From UBA685 sp049889495 (GTDB lineage Bacteria; Pseudomonadota; Alphaproteobacteria; Puniceispirillales; Puniceispirillaceae): 64,000 nt of DNA. Position 1 is the first letter of the stretch. Each line of letters begins with the position of its first letter. The position numbers and the translations under genes were made by a program. The DNA is taken from positions 15,017 through 79,016 of the forward strand of contig JBMHDH010000026.1 of NCBI GenBank assembly GCA_049889495.1. The letters run 5' to 3'. Positions 1 to 8,447 of this stretch are shown here, piece by piece. The notes beneath the pieces are model-generated. The model made no database searches. It was not told where the DNA came from and saw only the letters and a program-made list of their open reading frames with translations.

Positions 1-301
1 GAATACCTTCGGTGATGCATACGATCAATTCAACGCCAGCTGAGATTGCTTCAAGAATCGAATCAGCTGCAAATGGCGGTGGCACGTAAATCACAGAGGC
101 ATTTGCTTGTGTTTCTGCCACAGCCTCAGCCACCGTGTTAAACACAGGCAAGCCCAAATGTGTTTGACCACCTTTGCCAGGTGTCACACCACCCACCATA
201 TTTGTGCCATAGGCAATGGCTTGTTCTGAATGGAAGGTGCCTTGTGCGCCTGTAAAGCCCTGACAGATCACTTTTGTGTCTTTATTTACCAATACTGACA
301 T
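1..301 (-). CDS. sucD: Succinyl-CoA synthetase alpha subunit, N-terminal part (cut by window edge)
   Basis: About 100 N-terminal residues are present; the gene runs off the left edge. The alpha subunit binds CoA and carries the phospho-histidine in the ATP/GDP-forming conversion of succinyl-CoA to succinate in the TCA cycle. The visible protein begins MSVLVNKDTKVICQGFTG, includes GTNMVGGVTPGKGG and then VYVPPPFAADSILEA-like sequence typical of the CoA-binding Rossmann domain. The catalytic histidine lies beyond the edge. The ATG is only 5 nt after the sucC stop codon, so the pair is co-transcribed, as expected for subunits of one complex. Confidence 0.95.
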   Translation of the reverse strand, partial: MSVLVNKDTKVICQGFTGAQGTFHSEQAIAYGTNMVGGVTPGKGGQTHLGLPVFNTVAEAVAETQANASVIYVPPPFAADSILEAISAGVELIVCITEGI

Positions 302-306
302 TGCCC

Positions 307-1473
307 TTACGCCCCCTTCACAGCAGCCACAATTTTTTGTGCTGCATCTGCCAAATTATCTGCTGGAATAATTGCCAAGCCTGATTCGGCCATAATCTTT
401 TTGCCATCTTCAACATTGGTACCTTCAAGACGCACAACCAGCGGCTTTGTCAGGCCCAAATCGCGTGCGGCATTAACCACCCCATCTGCAATGATATCGC
501 AGCGCATAATGCCGCCAAAGATATTCACCAAAATGCCTTTTACATTGTCATCTGACAAAATGATTTTAAATGCTTCTGTTACCTTTTCGCGTGTCGCACT
601 CCCCCCAACATCAAGGAAGTTGGCTGGCTCGCCGCCTTCTAGTTTGATGATGTCCATGGTTGCCATCGCAAGACCAGCGCCATTGACCATACAGCCAATA
701 TCGCCATCCAATTTGATATAGTTCAGATCAAATTCAGAGGCGCGCACTTCCGCAGGATCTTCTTCTGAAAAATCACGCAATTCCATGATATCTGGGTGAC
801 GATAAAGCGCATTATCATCAAAACCAATTTTGGCATCCAATGCCATCAAATCACCACTTCCTGTAACAACAAGCGGGTTAATTTCAATCATGGCTGCGTC
901 TTTTTCACAAAAGGCACGGAAAATACCGCGTAAAAAGCTTGTTGCTTTCTTGGCTGTTGCGCCCTCTAGACCCAATTCATTGGCAATGCGGCGCACATGA
1001 TGCGGCATCATACCCGTTGCAGGATCAATCGATAAGGTTAGAATTTTTTCTGGCGTGGCGGCTGCCACTTCTTCGATATCCATGCCGCCTTCGGTCGAGG
1101 CAATCACCGTGACTTGTGATGAGGTACGATCCACCAACAAAGACAAATATAATTCACGGGCAATATCACAGCCTTCTTCGATGTAAAGACGCTGCACTTC
1201 TTTGCCAGCTGGGCCTGTTTGATGTGTCACCAAAGTCATGCCAAGCATACGTTCTGCTTCGGCACGCACTTCTTCGATTGATTTAACAACTTTAACACCG
1301 CCTGCTTTGCCTCTACCGCCAGCGTGGATTTGGGCTTTTACAACTGTCACAGGGCCATTTAATTGCTCAGCAGCCGCCACAGCATCTTCAACAGAAAAAG
1401 CGGCAATGCCTCTGGCAACAGACACACCATAGTCAGCCAATAACGCTTTGGCCTGATGTTCATGGATATTCAT
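307..1473 (-). CDS. sucC: Succinyl-CoA synthetase beta subunit (ADP-forming)
   Basis: 388 residues, the usual length. The beta subunit holds the ATP-grasp nucleotide-binding domain and pairs with SucD. Visible features are the N-terminus MNIHEHQAKALLADYGV, the ATP-grasp stretch VKAQIHAGGRGKAGGVK (residues about 46-62), EINPLVV near 195 and the C-terminal GILVNIFGGIMRCD loop. An AGGAAA ribosome site sits 7 nt before the ATG. It follows mdh after a 111-nt gap that contains a terminator-like hairpin, and sucD starts 5 nt downstream. Confidence 0.97.
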   Translation of the reverse strand: MNIHEHQAKALLADYGVSVARGIAAFSVEDAVAAAEQLNGPVTVVKAQIHAGGRGKAGGVKVVKSIEEVRAEAERMLGMTLVTHQTGPAGKEVQRLYIEEGCDIARELYLSLLVDRTSSQVTVIASTEGGMDIEEVAAATPEKILTLSIDPATGMMPHHVRRIANELGLEGATAKKATSFLRGIFRAFCEKDAAMIEINPLVVTGSGDLMALDAKIGFDDNALYRHPDIMELRDFSEEDPAEVRASEFDLNYIKLDGDIGCMVNGAGLAMATMDIIKLEGGEPANFLDVGGSATREKVTEAFKIILSDDNVKGILVNIFGGIMRCDIIADGVVNAARDLGLTKPLVVRLEGTNVEDGKKIMAESGLAIIPADNLADAAQKIVAAVKGA

Positions 1474-1570
1474 AATTTATTTCCTACTTTATCTCACAAA
1501 AACGATTATGATATTTGGGGCTTGATTTAAATTTGAACGTCTGCCTTTGGGGCAGTCGCAAAATTTAAGT

Positions 1571-1600
1571 CAAAAAAAACGGGCTCAAGAAGAGACCCGT
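1571..1600 (-). terminator. Intrinsic terminator overlapping the mdh stop codon
   Basis: Read on the minus strand: ACGGGTCTC, a five-base spacer, GAGCCCGT, then eight T residues. The upstream arm is made of the last mdh codons and the TGA stop lies in the loop/downstream arm. It separates mdh from sucCD, so it either ends mdh transcripts or passes only part of the flow to sucCD. Confidence 0.75.
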
Positions 1601-2538
1601 TCTGTAATTTCGTTCAATGTCTTTACCGCATTAACCGAATGATCAAACATGGCTTGTTCTTCATCATCCAATTCAATTTCAACAATGCGTTCCACACCAT
1701 TGCCACCAAGGACAACAGGGACACCAACATACATGCCATCAAGGCCATAGGCACCATCAACATAAGCGGCACATGGCAAGACACGCTTTTTATCTTTCAA
1801 ATAGGCTTCTGCCATTTCAATGGCTGATGAAGCTGGGGCATAAAAGGCAGATCCTGTTTTCAACAAACCGACGATTTCAGCACCGCCATCTCTGGTACGC
1901 TGAACGATCTGTGCGATCTTTTCTTCTGTTGACCAGCCCATCTTGATCAGATCTGGTACAGGAATACCAGCAACAGTGGAATAACGAACCAATGGCACCA
2001 TGGTGTCGCCATGACCGCCAAGCACAAAGGCTGTGACATCTTGAACAGACACATTAAATTCTTCGGCAAGGAACAAGCGGAAACGCGCTGAATCCAAGAC
2101 GCCAGCCATACCAACGATTTTATTTGTTGGCAATCCAGCGGCGCGCTGAAGCACACCCACCATCGCATCGAGCGGGTTTGTAATACAGATCACAAAAGCG
2201 TTCGGACAGTTATTTTTGATACCTTCACCAACCTGCTTCATCACTTTGGTGTTAATTTCAACCAAATCATCACGGCTCATGCCAGGCTTTCTTGCAACAC
2301 CTGCTGTGACAATCACAACATCTGTATCTGCCAAGGCCGTATAATCATTGGCGCCAGATACAGCGGCGTTAAAGCCTTCAATTGGGCTGGCTTGCGCAAT
2401 ATCTAGCGCTTTGCCTTGTGGCACACCTTCAGCGATATCGAATAACACAATATCACCCATTTCTTTCAAGCCAGCGAGCAGGGCGAGCGTGCCGCCAATG
2501 TTACCAGAACCAATCAATGCAATTTTATTTCGTGCCAT
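1585..2538 (-). CDS. mdh: Malate dehydrogenase (NAD)
   Basis: 317 residues; oxidises malate to oxaloacetate in the TCA cycle. This is the lactate-dehydrogenase-like bacterial type common in Alphaproteobacteria. Seen: the Rossmann motif IALIGSGNIGGTLA at the N-terminus, VIVTAGVARKPGMSRDDL near residue 76, the substrate arginine region ITNPLDAMV and the catalytic histidine in VLGGHGDTMVPL (about residue 176). A strong AAGGGGG ribosome site precedes the ATG. The mdh-sucC-sucD order is standard for the class. The 3' end doubles as the arm of a terminator. Confidence 0.97.
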   Translation of the reverse strand: MARNKIALIGSGNIGGTLALLAGLKEMGDIVLFDIAEGVPQGKALDIAQASPIEGFNAAVSGANDYTALADTDVVIVTAGVARKPGMSRDDLVEINTKVMKQVGEGIKNNCPNAFVICITNPLDAMVGVLQRAAGLPTNKIVGMAGVLDSARFRLFLAEEFNVSVQDVTAFVLGGHGDTMVPLVRYSTVAGIPVPDLIKMGWSTEEKIAQIVQRTRDGGAEIVGLLKTGSAFYAPASSAIEMAEAYLKDKKRVLPCAAYVDGAYGLDGMYVGVPVVLGGNGVERIVEIELDDEEQAMFDHSVNAVKTLNEITERVSS

Positions 2539-2633
2539 AATGCCCCCTTGGGATTTATCAAAGGTAATAAGTGATAATAGGTTTATAGGGCATGCGATAA
2601 TCGCTGAAATATACCCCCCCGAAACGTGGCCTT

Positions 2634-2662
2634 TATTTACAAAATTTTTAGCCTAGAATCAA
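2634..2662 (-). promoter_or_regulatory. Candidate sigma-70-type promoter for mdh
   Basis: On the minus strand TTGATT (2662-2657) and TAAATA (2639-2634) are separated by 17 nt. A start near 2627 would give a leader of about 90 nt before the mdh ATG. The rest of the 2539-2806 gap is AT-rich and holds no credible gene; it includes a run of seven C residues near 2613. Confidence 0.4.
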
Positions 2663-2806
2663 GAATATTTCGCTAGAATGTATTATTTTCGACGGTTTTT
2701 TTCTTAATTTTATTATCGTCTTTCACATGATCTCACTATGATTTATCACGTCTTCTGGCTATCCGCTATAGAGGCATCAGCTGAATAATTATCAGCCGAA
2801 AATTTA

Positions 2807-3913
2807 TCAATTAAGACGTGTCATTTCTGATAAGCGTGAGATGGTCCTGTGAAATTCAAATGCCCATTGGCTGCCATGATAGAGATCTGTCATATCGGTT
2901 TGCGCAGTTGCGACAACAAAACGACCCCTGTCATATAGGGCGTCAATCAGCCACATAAAGCGACGCGCTTCATTTTGTTCTGCATCTCCTAGCCGCGGAA
3001 TATCCGTAATGAACAATCCTGTCAGACGATCGGCTAGGGCAACATAGTCACGCGCTGCCAATGGCAAAGCGCAAAGCTCGTTAAAGGACGCCATCACAAT
3101 GGCTTGTGCGGCGGTATCAAACACCACATCTCTGCCAGCCACGCGCACCGAAAGAGGTGCTATATCTGCGCCTTGTGTAAGGTGCGAAAATTGGGTTGCA
3201 AGCGTTGCTTTGTGATCTGTTGCTTCATCTGTGATATACCAGCGCGGCATAGTGGCAAGAAGGCGCGTGCGCCAATCATTACCATCTTGAATTTGGGTGA
3301 TGATGCAATGATCTTTTAACTGATCAATAAAGGGCAAAAAACGGTCTCTATGCAGGCCATTTTCATAAAGATGATCAGGGTGACGATTCGAAGTCGCAAC
3401 CACAATCACCCCTCGGGCAAATAACGAATCAAACAAACGTTTCAAAATCATAGCATCTGCGATATCGCGGACTTCCATTTCATCAAAACATAAGATTTTC
3501 GAGCCATCAGATAAGGATATGCCAGCTTGTGATACCGCATCATCTGCACCAGCTTGTCTGGCATCATTCATGGCATCATGTGCCATAACCATAAAATCAT
3601 GAAAATGTAGCCGCTTGGCAGTTCCCGATGGCAAGCAATCGTAGAATAAATCCATCATCATGGATTTGCCACGGCCCACCCCACCATAAATATAAAGCCC
3701 AGAAATGGTATTTTGGCTTTTTTTGGGGCTGCGAAAAAGGTTCAAAAATTTTTTTGAGACTGATTTATGATGTTGGCTGATATGGGGCAACAGACGGTGA
3801 TATAGCTGATCAAGCTGATCTATGATATCAGCCTGGCCTGCATCTTGCGATACCACGCCCTCATCAATCAACGCATCATATCTTTGTTGAGGTCCTGATG
3901 CGTTGCTTGTCAT
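2807..3913 (-). CDS. zapE: Cell division protein ZapE (AFG1-type ATPase)
   Basis: 368 residues from the chosen ATG. ZapE/AFG1 is a P-loop ATPase that in Escherichia coli acts on FtsZ rings at constriction; the mitochondrial relative works on respiratory complexes. Seen: Walker A YGGVGRGKSMMMDLF, Walker B LCFDEMEVRDIADAM, the sensor stretch VVATSNRHPDHLYENGLHRDRFLPFI and the C-terminal DIPRLGDAEQNEARRFMWLIDALYD. A longer reading frame reaches 4069 but would run about 100 nt into sdhB, so I start at MTSNASG (ATG 3913; 3919 is also possible). The ribosome site is weak. It follows sdhB closely, as is usual in this class. Confidence 0.92.
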   Translation of the reverse strand: MTSNASGPQQRYDALIDEGVVSQDAGQADIIDQLDQLYHRLLPHISQHHKSVSKKFLNLFRSPKKSQNTISGLYIYGGVGRGKSMMMDLFYDCLPSGTAKRLHFHDFMVMAHDAMNDARQAGADDAVSQAGISLSDGSKILCFDEMEVRDIADAMILKRLFDSLFARGVIVVATSNRHPDHLYENGLHRDRFLPFIDQLKDHCIITQIQDGNDWRTRLLATMPRWYITDEATDHKATLATQFSHLTQGADIAPLSVRVAGRDVVFDTAAQAIVMASFNELCALPLAARDYVALADRLTGLFITDIPRLGDAEQNEARRFMWLIDALYDRGRFVVATAQTDMTDLYHGSQWAFEFHRTISRLSEMTRLN

Positions 3914-3966
3914 GATCATAAGACTTAATTCTGTGATGATTAATGTCTGGCCAGAACCTTTATGCG

Positions 3967-4749
3967 CTAGCCTTGGCGTTCCACCATAAGCTTTTTGATC
4001 TCGCCAATGGCTTTGCCAGGGTTCAAACCTTTTGGACAGGTTTGTGCGCAATTCATAATGGTATGGCAACGATATAGACGGAAAGGATCTTCCAAAGCAT
4101 CAAGACGCTCGCCTGTATGGTCATCACGCGAATCAGCAATCCAGCGATAGGCTTGCAATAACACAGCTGGGCCTAGATATCTGTCACCATTCCACCAATA
4201 AGAGGGGCAAGATGTGGTACAGCTAAAGCACAACACGCATTCCCATAAGCCATCTAATTCAGCACGCTCTTCTGGTGATTGCTTTCTTTCTGTACCTTCT
4301 GGGGCTGGTGTTTCAGATTTTAACCAAGGCTGAATTGATGTTAATTGCGCATAAGCGTGGCTGAGATCTGGCACCAAATCTTTAACAACTGGCATATGTG
4401 GCAGAGGATAAATGGCCACATCACCTTTGACATCATCAATGGATTTCAAACAAGCCAGTGTATTTTGGCCATCAATATTCATCGAACAAGACCCGCAAAT
4501 GCCTTCACGGCAAGAGCGTCTGAAGGTTACCGTGGAATCCACTTCATTTTTGATCTTAATCAGCGCATCAAGCACCATTGGGCCACAGCTATCTAAATCC
4601 ACTTCGAACGTATCAAGACGTGGGTTTTGATCATCATCTGGCGACCAACGATAAAGCTGAAAGGTCTTGGTATTTGTCGCACCTTCTGGCGCGGCATGAT
4701 GTTCGCCTTTCACTGGCTTTGAATTTTTTGGCAAAGTAAATTGAGCCAT
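3967..4749 (-). CDS. sdhB: Succinate dehydrogenase iron-sulfur subunit
   Basis: 260 residues. SdhB passes electrons from the flavoprotein SdhA to the membrane quinone site through three Fe-S clusters. The [2Fe-2S] motif is SCREGICGSCSMNIDGQNTLAC at about 79-100 (shown only as the spacing C-x4-C-x2-C-x11-C); the ferredoxin-like half carries CVLCFSCTTSC and CHTIMNCAQTCPKGLNP for the [4Fe-4S] and [3Fe-4S] centres. It lies 56 nt after sdhA in the sdhCDAB operon, with zapE next. Confidence 0.98.
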   Translation of the reverse strand: MAQFTLPKNSKPVKGEHHAAPEGATNTKTFQLYRWSPDDDQNPRLDTFEVDLDSCGPMVLDALIKIKNEVDSTVTFRRSCREGICGSCSMNIDGQNTLACLKSIDDVKGDVAIYPLPHMPVVKDLVPDLSHAYAQLTSIQPWLKSETPAPEGTERKQSPEERAELDGLWECVLCFSCTTSCPSYWWNGDRYLGPAVLLQAYRWIADSRDDHTGERLDALEDPFRLYRCHTIMNCAQTCPKGLNPGKAIGEIKKLMVERQG

Positions 4750-4805
4750 GATTGATTATCCCCGTATCAAAAAGCCTTAAAAGTGAAATTACCTTGATAA
4801 GTAAA

Positions 4806-6596
4806 TTAATAGACACGTGCCACTGGTGGCACTGGTTCAATTTCATTTGTCAAAGTGGTCATCGTCACATCACGATATGCCAATTTTGATTGATTATTTT
4901 CATCAAGCCACATAACAGTATGCTTCATCCAATTATCATCATCGCGATCTGGAAAATCTTCATGCGCATGGGCGCCACGTGATTCTTTGCGCTGTTCTGC
5001 TGAACGCACAGTGACAAGCGCTTGTGACATTAGATTTTCAAGTTCTAGGGCTTCAACCAAATCTGTGTTCCACACAAGTGAGCGATCTGCGATGCCAATC
5101 TCACTCATCTGAGCGGCGATTTCATCCATTTCACGCACGCCTTCGGTTAGTGATTCGCCAGAGCGGAAAACAGCGGCATATTTTTGCATAGCCCGCTGCA
5201 TATCAAGACGCAATTCACCAACCTGCACTTTGCCTTTTGTATGACGGACACGGTCAAAGCGATCTAGGATTTTATCTGTGGCAGAGCTATGTAAGGGCGC
5301 ATGAGATGCCCCTGGTGTTAACACATCTGCGGCGCGGTGCGCTGCGGCGCGGCCAAAGACCACAATATCAAGAAGCGAATTGGTGCCCAAACGATTGGCC
5401 CCATGAACAGACACACAAGCTGCCTCGCCAATCGCCATCAAACCTTGGGCAACACGGTTTGGATCATCTGCGGTTGGTGACAACACCTCACCATGATAAT
5501 TGGTCGGAATGCCGCCCATATTATAATGCACTGTTGGCAATACTGGAATCGGTTCTTTTGTGACATCAACACCACAGAAAATTTTGGCTGTTTCGGTGAT
5601 GCCAGGCAATCTTTCATGCAAGGTTTCAGGCGAGATATGCTCTAGATGCAACATGATGTGGTCTTTATTTGGCCCCACACCACGGCCTTCGTTAATTTCC
5701 ATCGTCATTGCGCGGCTTACAACATCACGGCTGGCCAAATCTTTGGCCGTTGGCGCATAACGTTCCATGAAACGTTCGCCTTCTGAATTGGTCAAATAGC
5801 CGCCTTCACCTCTGGCACCTTCGGTGATGAGAACACCTGCACCATAAACGCCTGTTGGGTGGAATTGCACAAATTCCATATCCTGCAATGGCAAGCCAGC
5901 ACGCAATGCCATCGCATTGCCATCCCCTGTACAGGTATGGGCTGAGGTACATGAGAAATAAACGCGGCCATAACCGCCCGTGGCGAGCACCGTGCGCTGG
6001 CCCAAGAAACGATGGATAGAACCATCTTCCATTGATAAAGCAACAATGCCGCGGCAGCTGCCATCATCATCCATGATTAAATCAATGGCATAATATTCGA
6101 CGAAAAATTCTGCTGAATGACGCAAACATTGCTGATAGAGCGTATGCAAAATCGCATGGCCTGTACGGTCAGCGGCGGCACAAGCACGGCGCGCCATTGA
6201 CTTGCCATAATCAAGCGTATGACCGCCAAAAGGACGCTGGTAGATATTGCCTTCTTCAGTGCGCGAGAATGGCACACCATAATGTTCTAGTTCGATCACA
6301 GATGGAATCGCATTGCGGCACATATATTCAATAGCGTCTTGATCGCCTAGCCAATCAGAGCCTTTGACTGTGTCATACATATGAAAGCGCCAATTGTCAC
6401 CTTCACCCATATTATTTAGCGCAGCCCCAATGCCACCTTGGGCAGCAACTGTATGAGAGCGGGTCGGAAAAACCTTTGTAATACAAGCGGTGCGCAAACC
6501 AGATGTTGCCATGCCAAGCGTTGCGCGCAATCCTGCGCCACCTGCGCCAACAACCACAACATCATAATGATGGTCGGTAATATCATATGCACTCAT
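4806..6596 (-). CDS. sdhA: Succinate dehydrogenase flavoprotein subunit
   Basis: 596 residues, normal length. It oxidises succinate to fumarate with covalently bound FAD. Seen: the dinucleotide motif VVVVGAGGAGLRATLGMA, the FAD-linking histidine in TRSHTVAAQGG (about residue 47), the active-site region GGHTLDYGKSMARRACAAAD and the C-terminal ESRGAHAHEDFPDRDDDNW. GAGGA lies 6 nt before the ATG. It sits between sdhD (71-nt gap without visible signals) and sdhB. Confidence 0.98.
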   Translation of the reverse strand: MSAYDITDHHYDVVVVGAGGAGLRATLGMATSGLRTACITKVFPTRSHTVAAQGGIGAALNNMGEGDNWRFHMYDTVKGSDWLGDQDAIEYMCRNAIPSVIELEHYGVPFSRTEEGNIYQRPFGGHTLDYGKSMARRACAAADRTGHAILHTLYQQCLRHSAEFFVEYYAIDLIMDDDGSCRGIVALSMEDGSIHRFLGQRTVLATGGYGRVYFSCTSAHTCTGDGNAMALRAGLPLQDMEFVQFHPTGVYGAGVLITEGARGEGGYLTNSEGERFMERYAPTAKDLASRDVVSRAMTMEINEGRGVGPNKDHIMLHLEHISPETLHERLPGITETAKIFCGVDVTKEPIPVLPTVHYNMGGIPTNYHGEVLSPTADDPNRVAQGLMAIGEAACVSVHGANRLGTNSLLDIVVFGRAAAHRAADVLTPGASHAPLHSSATDKILDRFDRVRHTKGKVQVGELRLDMQRAMQKYAAVFRSGESLTEGVREMDEIAAQMSEIGIADRSLVWNTDLVEALELENLMSQALVTVRSAEQRKESRGAHAHEDFPDRDDDNWMKHTVMWLDENNQSKLAYRDVTMTTLTNEIEPVPPVARVY

Positions 6597-6667
6597 GTGA
6601 AATCCTCACTTTACGTTTATCTGCCTGCCGGACCCGATAACAATCTGCCTGCAGCCCTTCAGCCGTC

Positions 6668-7054
6668 TTACAGCGCTATCTTTAAGATAGAAAGAATTGC
6701 CAAAACGGCTAGTGCGAACAAAGCCATTTTCACAAAAATGATCAACGCCATACGCTGACCTTCTGATGATACATAATCTTCAAGCACAACTTGAAGCCCC
6801 ATTGCCGCATGGTAAAAACCAACCAAAACCAGCAATAATAACAAAGATGCCACCAAAGGGTTGGCCATCAATGCCATCGCACCATCATAATCAAGCGTGC
6901 CAATCTGAGAAATAATTACTAAAGTGGCAATCATCAAAGGAACCATCGCAATCGCTGTGAGGCGTTGGTGCCACCAATGATGCAAACCTGATTTTGCAGA
7001 CCCAAGACCACGAACTTTGGCCAAAGGTGTTTGCATGGAATTTGTTTTTTTCAT
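6668..7054 (-). CDS. sdhD: Succinate dehydrogenase membrane anchor, small subunit
   Basis: 128 residues with three hydrophobic segments (about 33-53, 62-82 and 103-126). SdhC and SdhD together hold haem b and the ubiquinone site. Seen: HHWWHQRLTAIAMVPL near the N-terminus and GFYHAAMGLQVVLEDYV, whose histidine is the likely haem ligand. AGGGGGC precedes the ATG. It starts 12 nt after the sdhC stop. Confidence 0.93.
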   Translation of the reverse strand: MKKTNSMQTPLAKVRGLGSAKSGLHHWWHQRLTAIAMVPLMIATLVIISQIGTLDYDGAMALMANPLVASLLLLLVLVGFYHAAMGLQVVLEDYVSSEGQRMALIIFVKMALFALAVLAILSILKIAL

Positions 7055-7066
7055 AATCGCCCCCTG

Positions 7067-7447
7067 TTACGCCACATAAACAACAGCCCATAAAAGAGCT
7101 GTTAGGCCAATGGCCAGAGCAATGGTGATTTTGCCAGAGCGATAAACAGATTCGATTTCAAGACCGCGGCCTCTGTCCCAATTCAAATGGCGGATGCCAT
7201 TACACATATGGTAAAACAGCGCAGCTGAATAGCCAAACAAGATCAACTGGCCCAATGGATGGCCCACAATCATCATGGCATAAGCATAAGAGTCTGGACC
7301 CCCAGCAAGTGCGACAAGCCAAATCGTCAGCAACAAAGTGCCAGATGATAAAATCACGCCCGTCATACGATGCGTGATAGACAACAGAGCAGGCAAAGGA
7401 AGCCTGTAGATCTGCAGATGCGGTGATAGTGGTCTAGCCTTCCCCAT
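7067..7447 (-). CDS. sdhC: Succinate dehydrogenase cytochrome b556 subunit
   Basis: 126 residues from ATG 7447, chosen because AGGAG lies 9 nt upstream and the protein then begins MGKARPLSPHLQIYRLPLPA, the usual SdhC start. An in-frame start 57 nt further up lacks support. Three membrane segments are visible. SITHRMTG holds the conserved quinone-site serine and arginine, and LFYHMCNGIRHLNWD holds the haem-ligand histidine. First gene of the sdhCDAB-zapE operon. Confidence 0.95.
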   Translation of the reverse strand: MGKARPLSPHLQIYRLPLPALLSITHRMTGVILSSGTLLLTIWLVALAGGPDSYAYAMMIVGHPLGQLILFGYSAALFYHMCNGIRHLNWDRGRGLEIESVYRSGKITIALAIGLTALLWAVVYVA

Positions 7448-7492
7448 CAGGTGGTACTCCTGTAACAATGTTGCCTGATAACTATTGAAGGC

Positions 7493-7521
7493 GTTAAACC
7501 ACAAAATGGTAATTTAATCAA
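7493..7521 (-). promoter_or_regulatory. Candidate promoter for sdhCDAB
   Basis: Minus strand TTGATT (7521-7516), 17-nt spacer, TTTAAC (7498-7493), giving a leader of about 40 nt to the sdhC start. It lies in the divergent gap between sdhC and the pyridoxal kinase gene. The -35 is identical to that proposed for mdh. Confidence 0.35.
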
Positions 7522-7614
7522 TGTGACAGGGGTTGATTTGATACTTTTTTGCCTAAATTAATGGCATTGTGATATCAGATGTTAACTTTGTTATAACGCT
7601 AAAGCCGAGCTTTT

Positions 7615-8424
7615 ATGATCATTTCCATCCAATCATCTGTGCTATATGGCCATGTTGGCAATCAAGCTGCCTTGCCCATTTATCATGCGTGCGGTCATAA
7701 CACAGCGCATCTTGATACCGTGCGGCTTGCTGCCCATCCTGGTTTTGGGACAAGCGCAAAAGCCTGTCTTTCGGCAGATGATCTGCAAAACATATTGGCT
7801 GATTATGTCACGTTAAAAGAGCGGCCAGCCATCTTGGCACTTCACATTGGTTATATTGGTCATGCTGATCAAATTGCGCCTTTGGCCGCCTTCATTACAA
7901 CGCTTTGCCAAACACAAAAAGACGCCAATATGCCAACCCCGCTTATCATCATTGACCCTGTTTTTGGAGATGGCAATCACAGCTATGTCAGCGATGAAAT
8001 CATCCGCCAAACCATCACACATCTTTTGCCCTTGGCAGATGTGATTACGCCAAATCAATTTGAATTATCTGTGTTATCTGGTGATAAGGCTGAAACATGT
8101 GAAGCGGCCATTGCCGCATTACAAGCCCTGCCAAATGTCACAGCGCGTTATCGGTGCCTGACAGGTTTTATCGATAAAGAGAACAAACTTTACGATTCGT
8201 TATGGCAAGATGGCGAATCCTATCATCACCCACAAGATATCCACCATGGGGTCAGCGGCGCAGGTGATGCCTTTGCCGCCCTATGGGTAAGCCATTTTTT
8301 AAAAGGGCATGACGCCATCTCATCTTTGCAAATCGCAAGTGATATCACCCATCATATGATTGCCAAAAGCAAAAGCCCGCTGACCTTGAATTTGGCAAGC
8401 GGGCTTCTGAAAATTAGCCAATAA
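7615..8424 (+). CDS. pdxY: Pyridoxal kinase (PdxY/PdxK-like)
   Basis: 269 residues of the ribokinase superfamily; phosphorylates pyridoxal in vitamin B6 salvage. Seen: ISIQSSVLYGHVGNQAA at the N-terminus (substrate loop), IIIDPVFGDGNHSYV near 120, DVITPNQFELSVLSG near 142 and the anion hole with catalytic aspartate GVSGAGDAFAALW near 215. No good ribosome site precedes the ATG, and a possible TATAAC -10 at 7592-7597 would leave only about a dozen leader bases, so translation may be almost leaderless. The last 50 bases contain the terminator of the opposing asd gene. PdxY versus PdxK cannot be decided from the sequence alone. Confidence 0.88.
   Translation: MIISIQSSVLYGHVGNQAALPIYHACGHNTAHLDTVRLAAHPGFGTSAKACLSADDLQNILADYVTLKERPAILALHIGYIGHADQIAPLAAFITTLCQTQKDANMPTPLIIIDPVFGDGNHSYVSDEIIRQTITHLLPLADVITPNQFELSVLSGDKAETCEAAIAALQALPNVTARYRCLTGFIDKENKLYDSLWQDGESYHHPQDIHHGVSGAGDAFAALWVSHFLKGHDAISSLQIASDITHHMIAKSKSPLTLNLASGLLKISQ
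8366..8406 (-). terminator. asd terminator embedded in the 3' end of the pyridoxal kinase gene
   Basis: Perfect 9-bp stem AAGCCCGCT / AGCGGGCTT (arms 8398-8406 and 8373-8381) with a 16-nt loop. On the minus strand it is followed by TTTGCTTTTGG, T-rich as for an intrinsic terminator. It lies about 40 nt after the asd stop codon. Confidence 0.6.
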
Positions 8425-8447
8425 CAGATGATCTTGGGTGCGTGAAG

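Noticed and set aside
401..1432. Open frames on the plus strand opposite sucC, mdh, leuC, ffh and most other long genes
   Set aside because: They mirror the coding strand of well-recognised genes and have no family features.
3914..4069. Longer zapE frame starting inside sdhB
   Set aside because: The extra residues do not look like ZapE and would need about 100 nt of overlap with a conserved gene.
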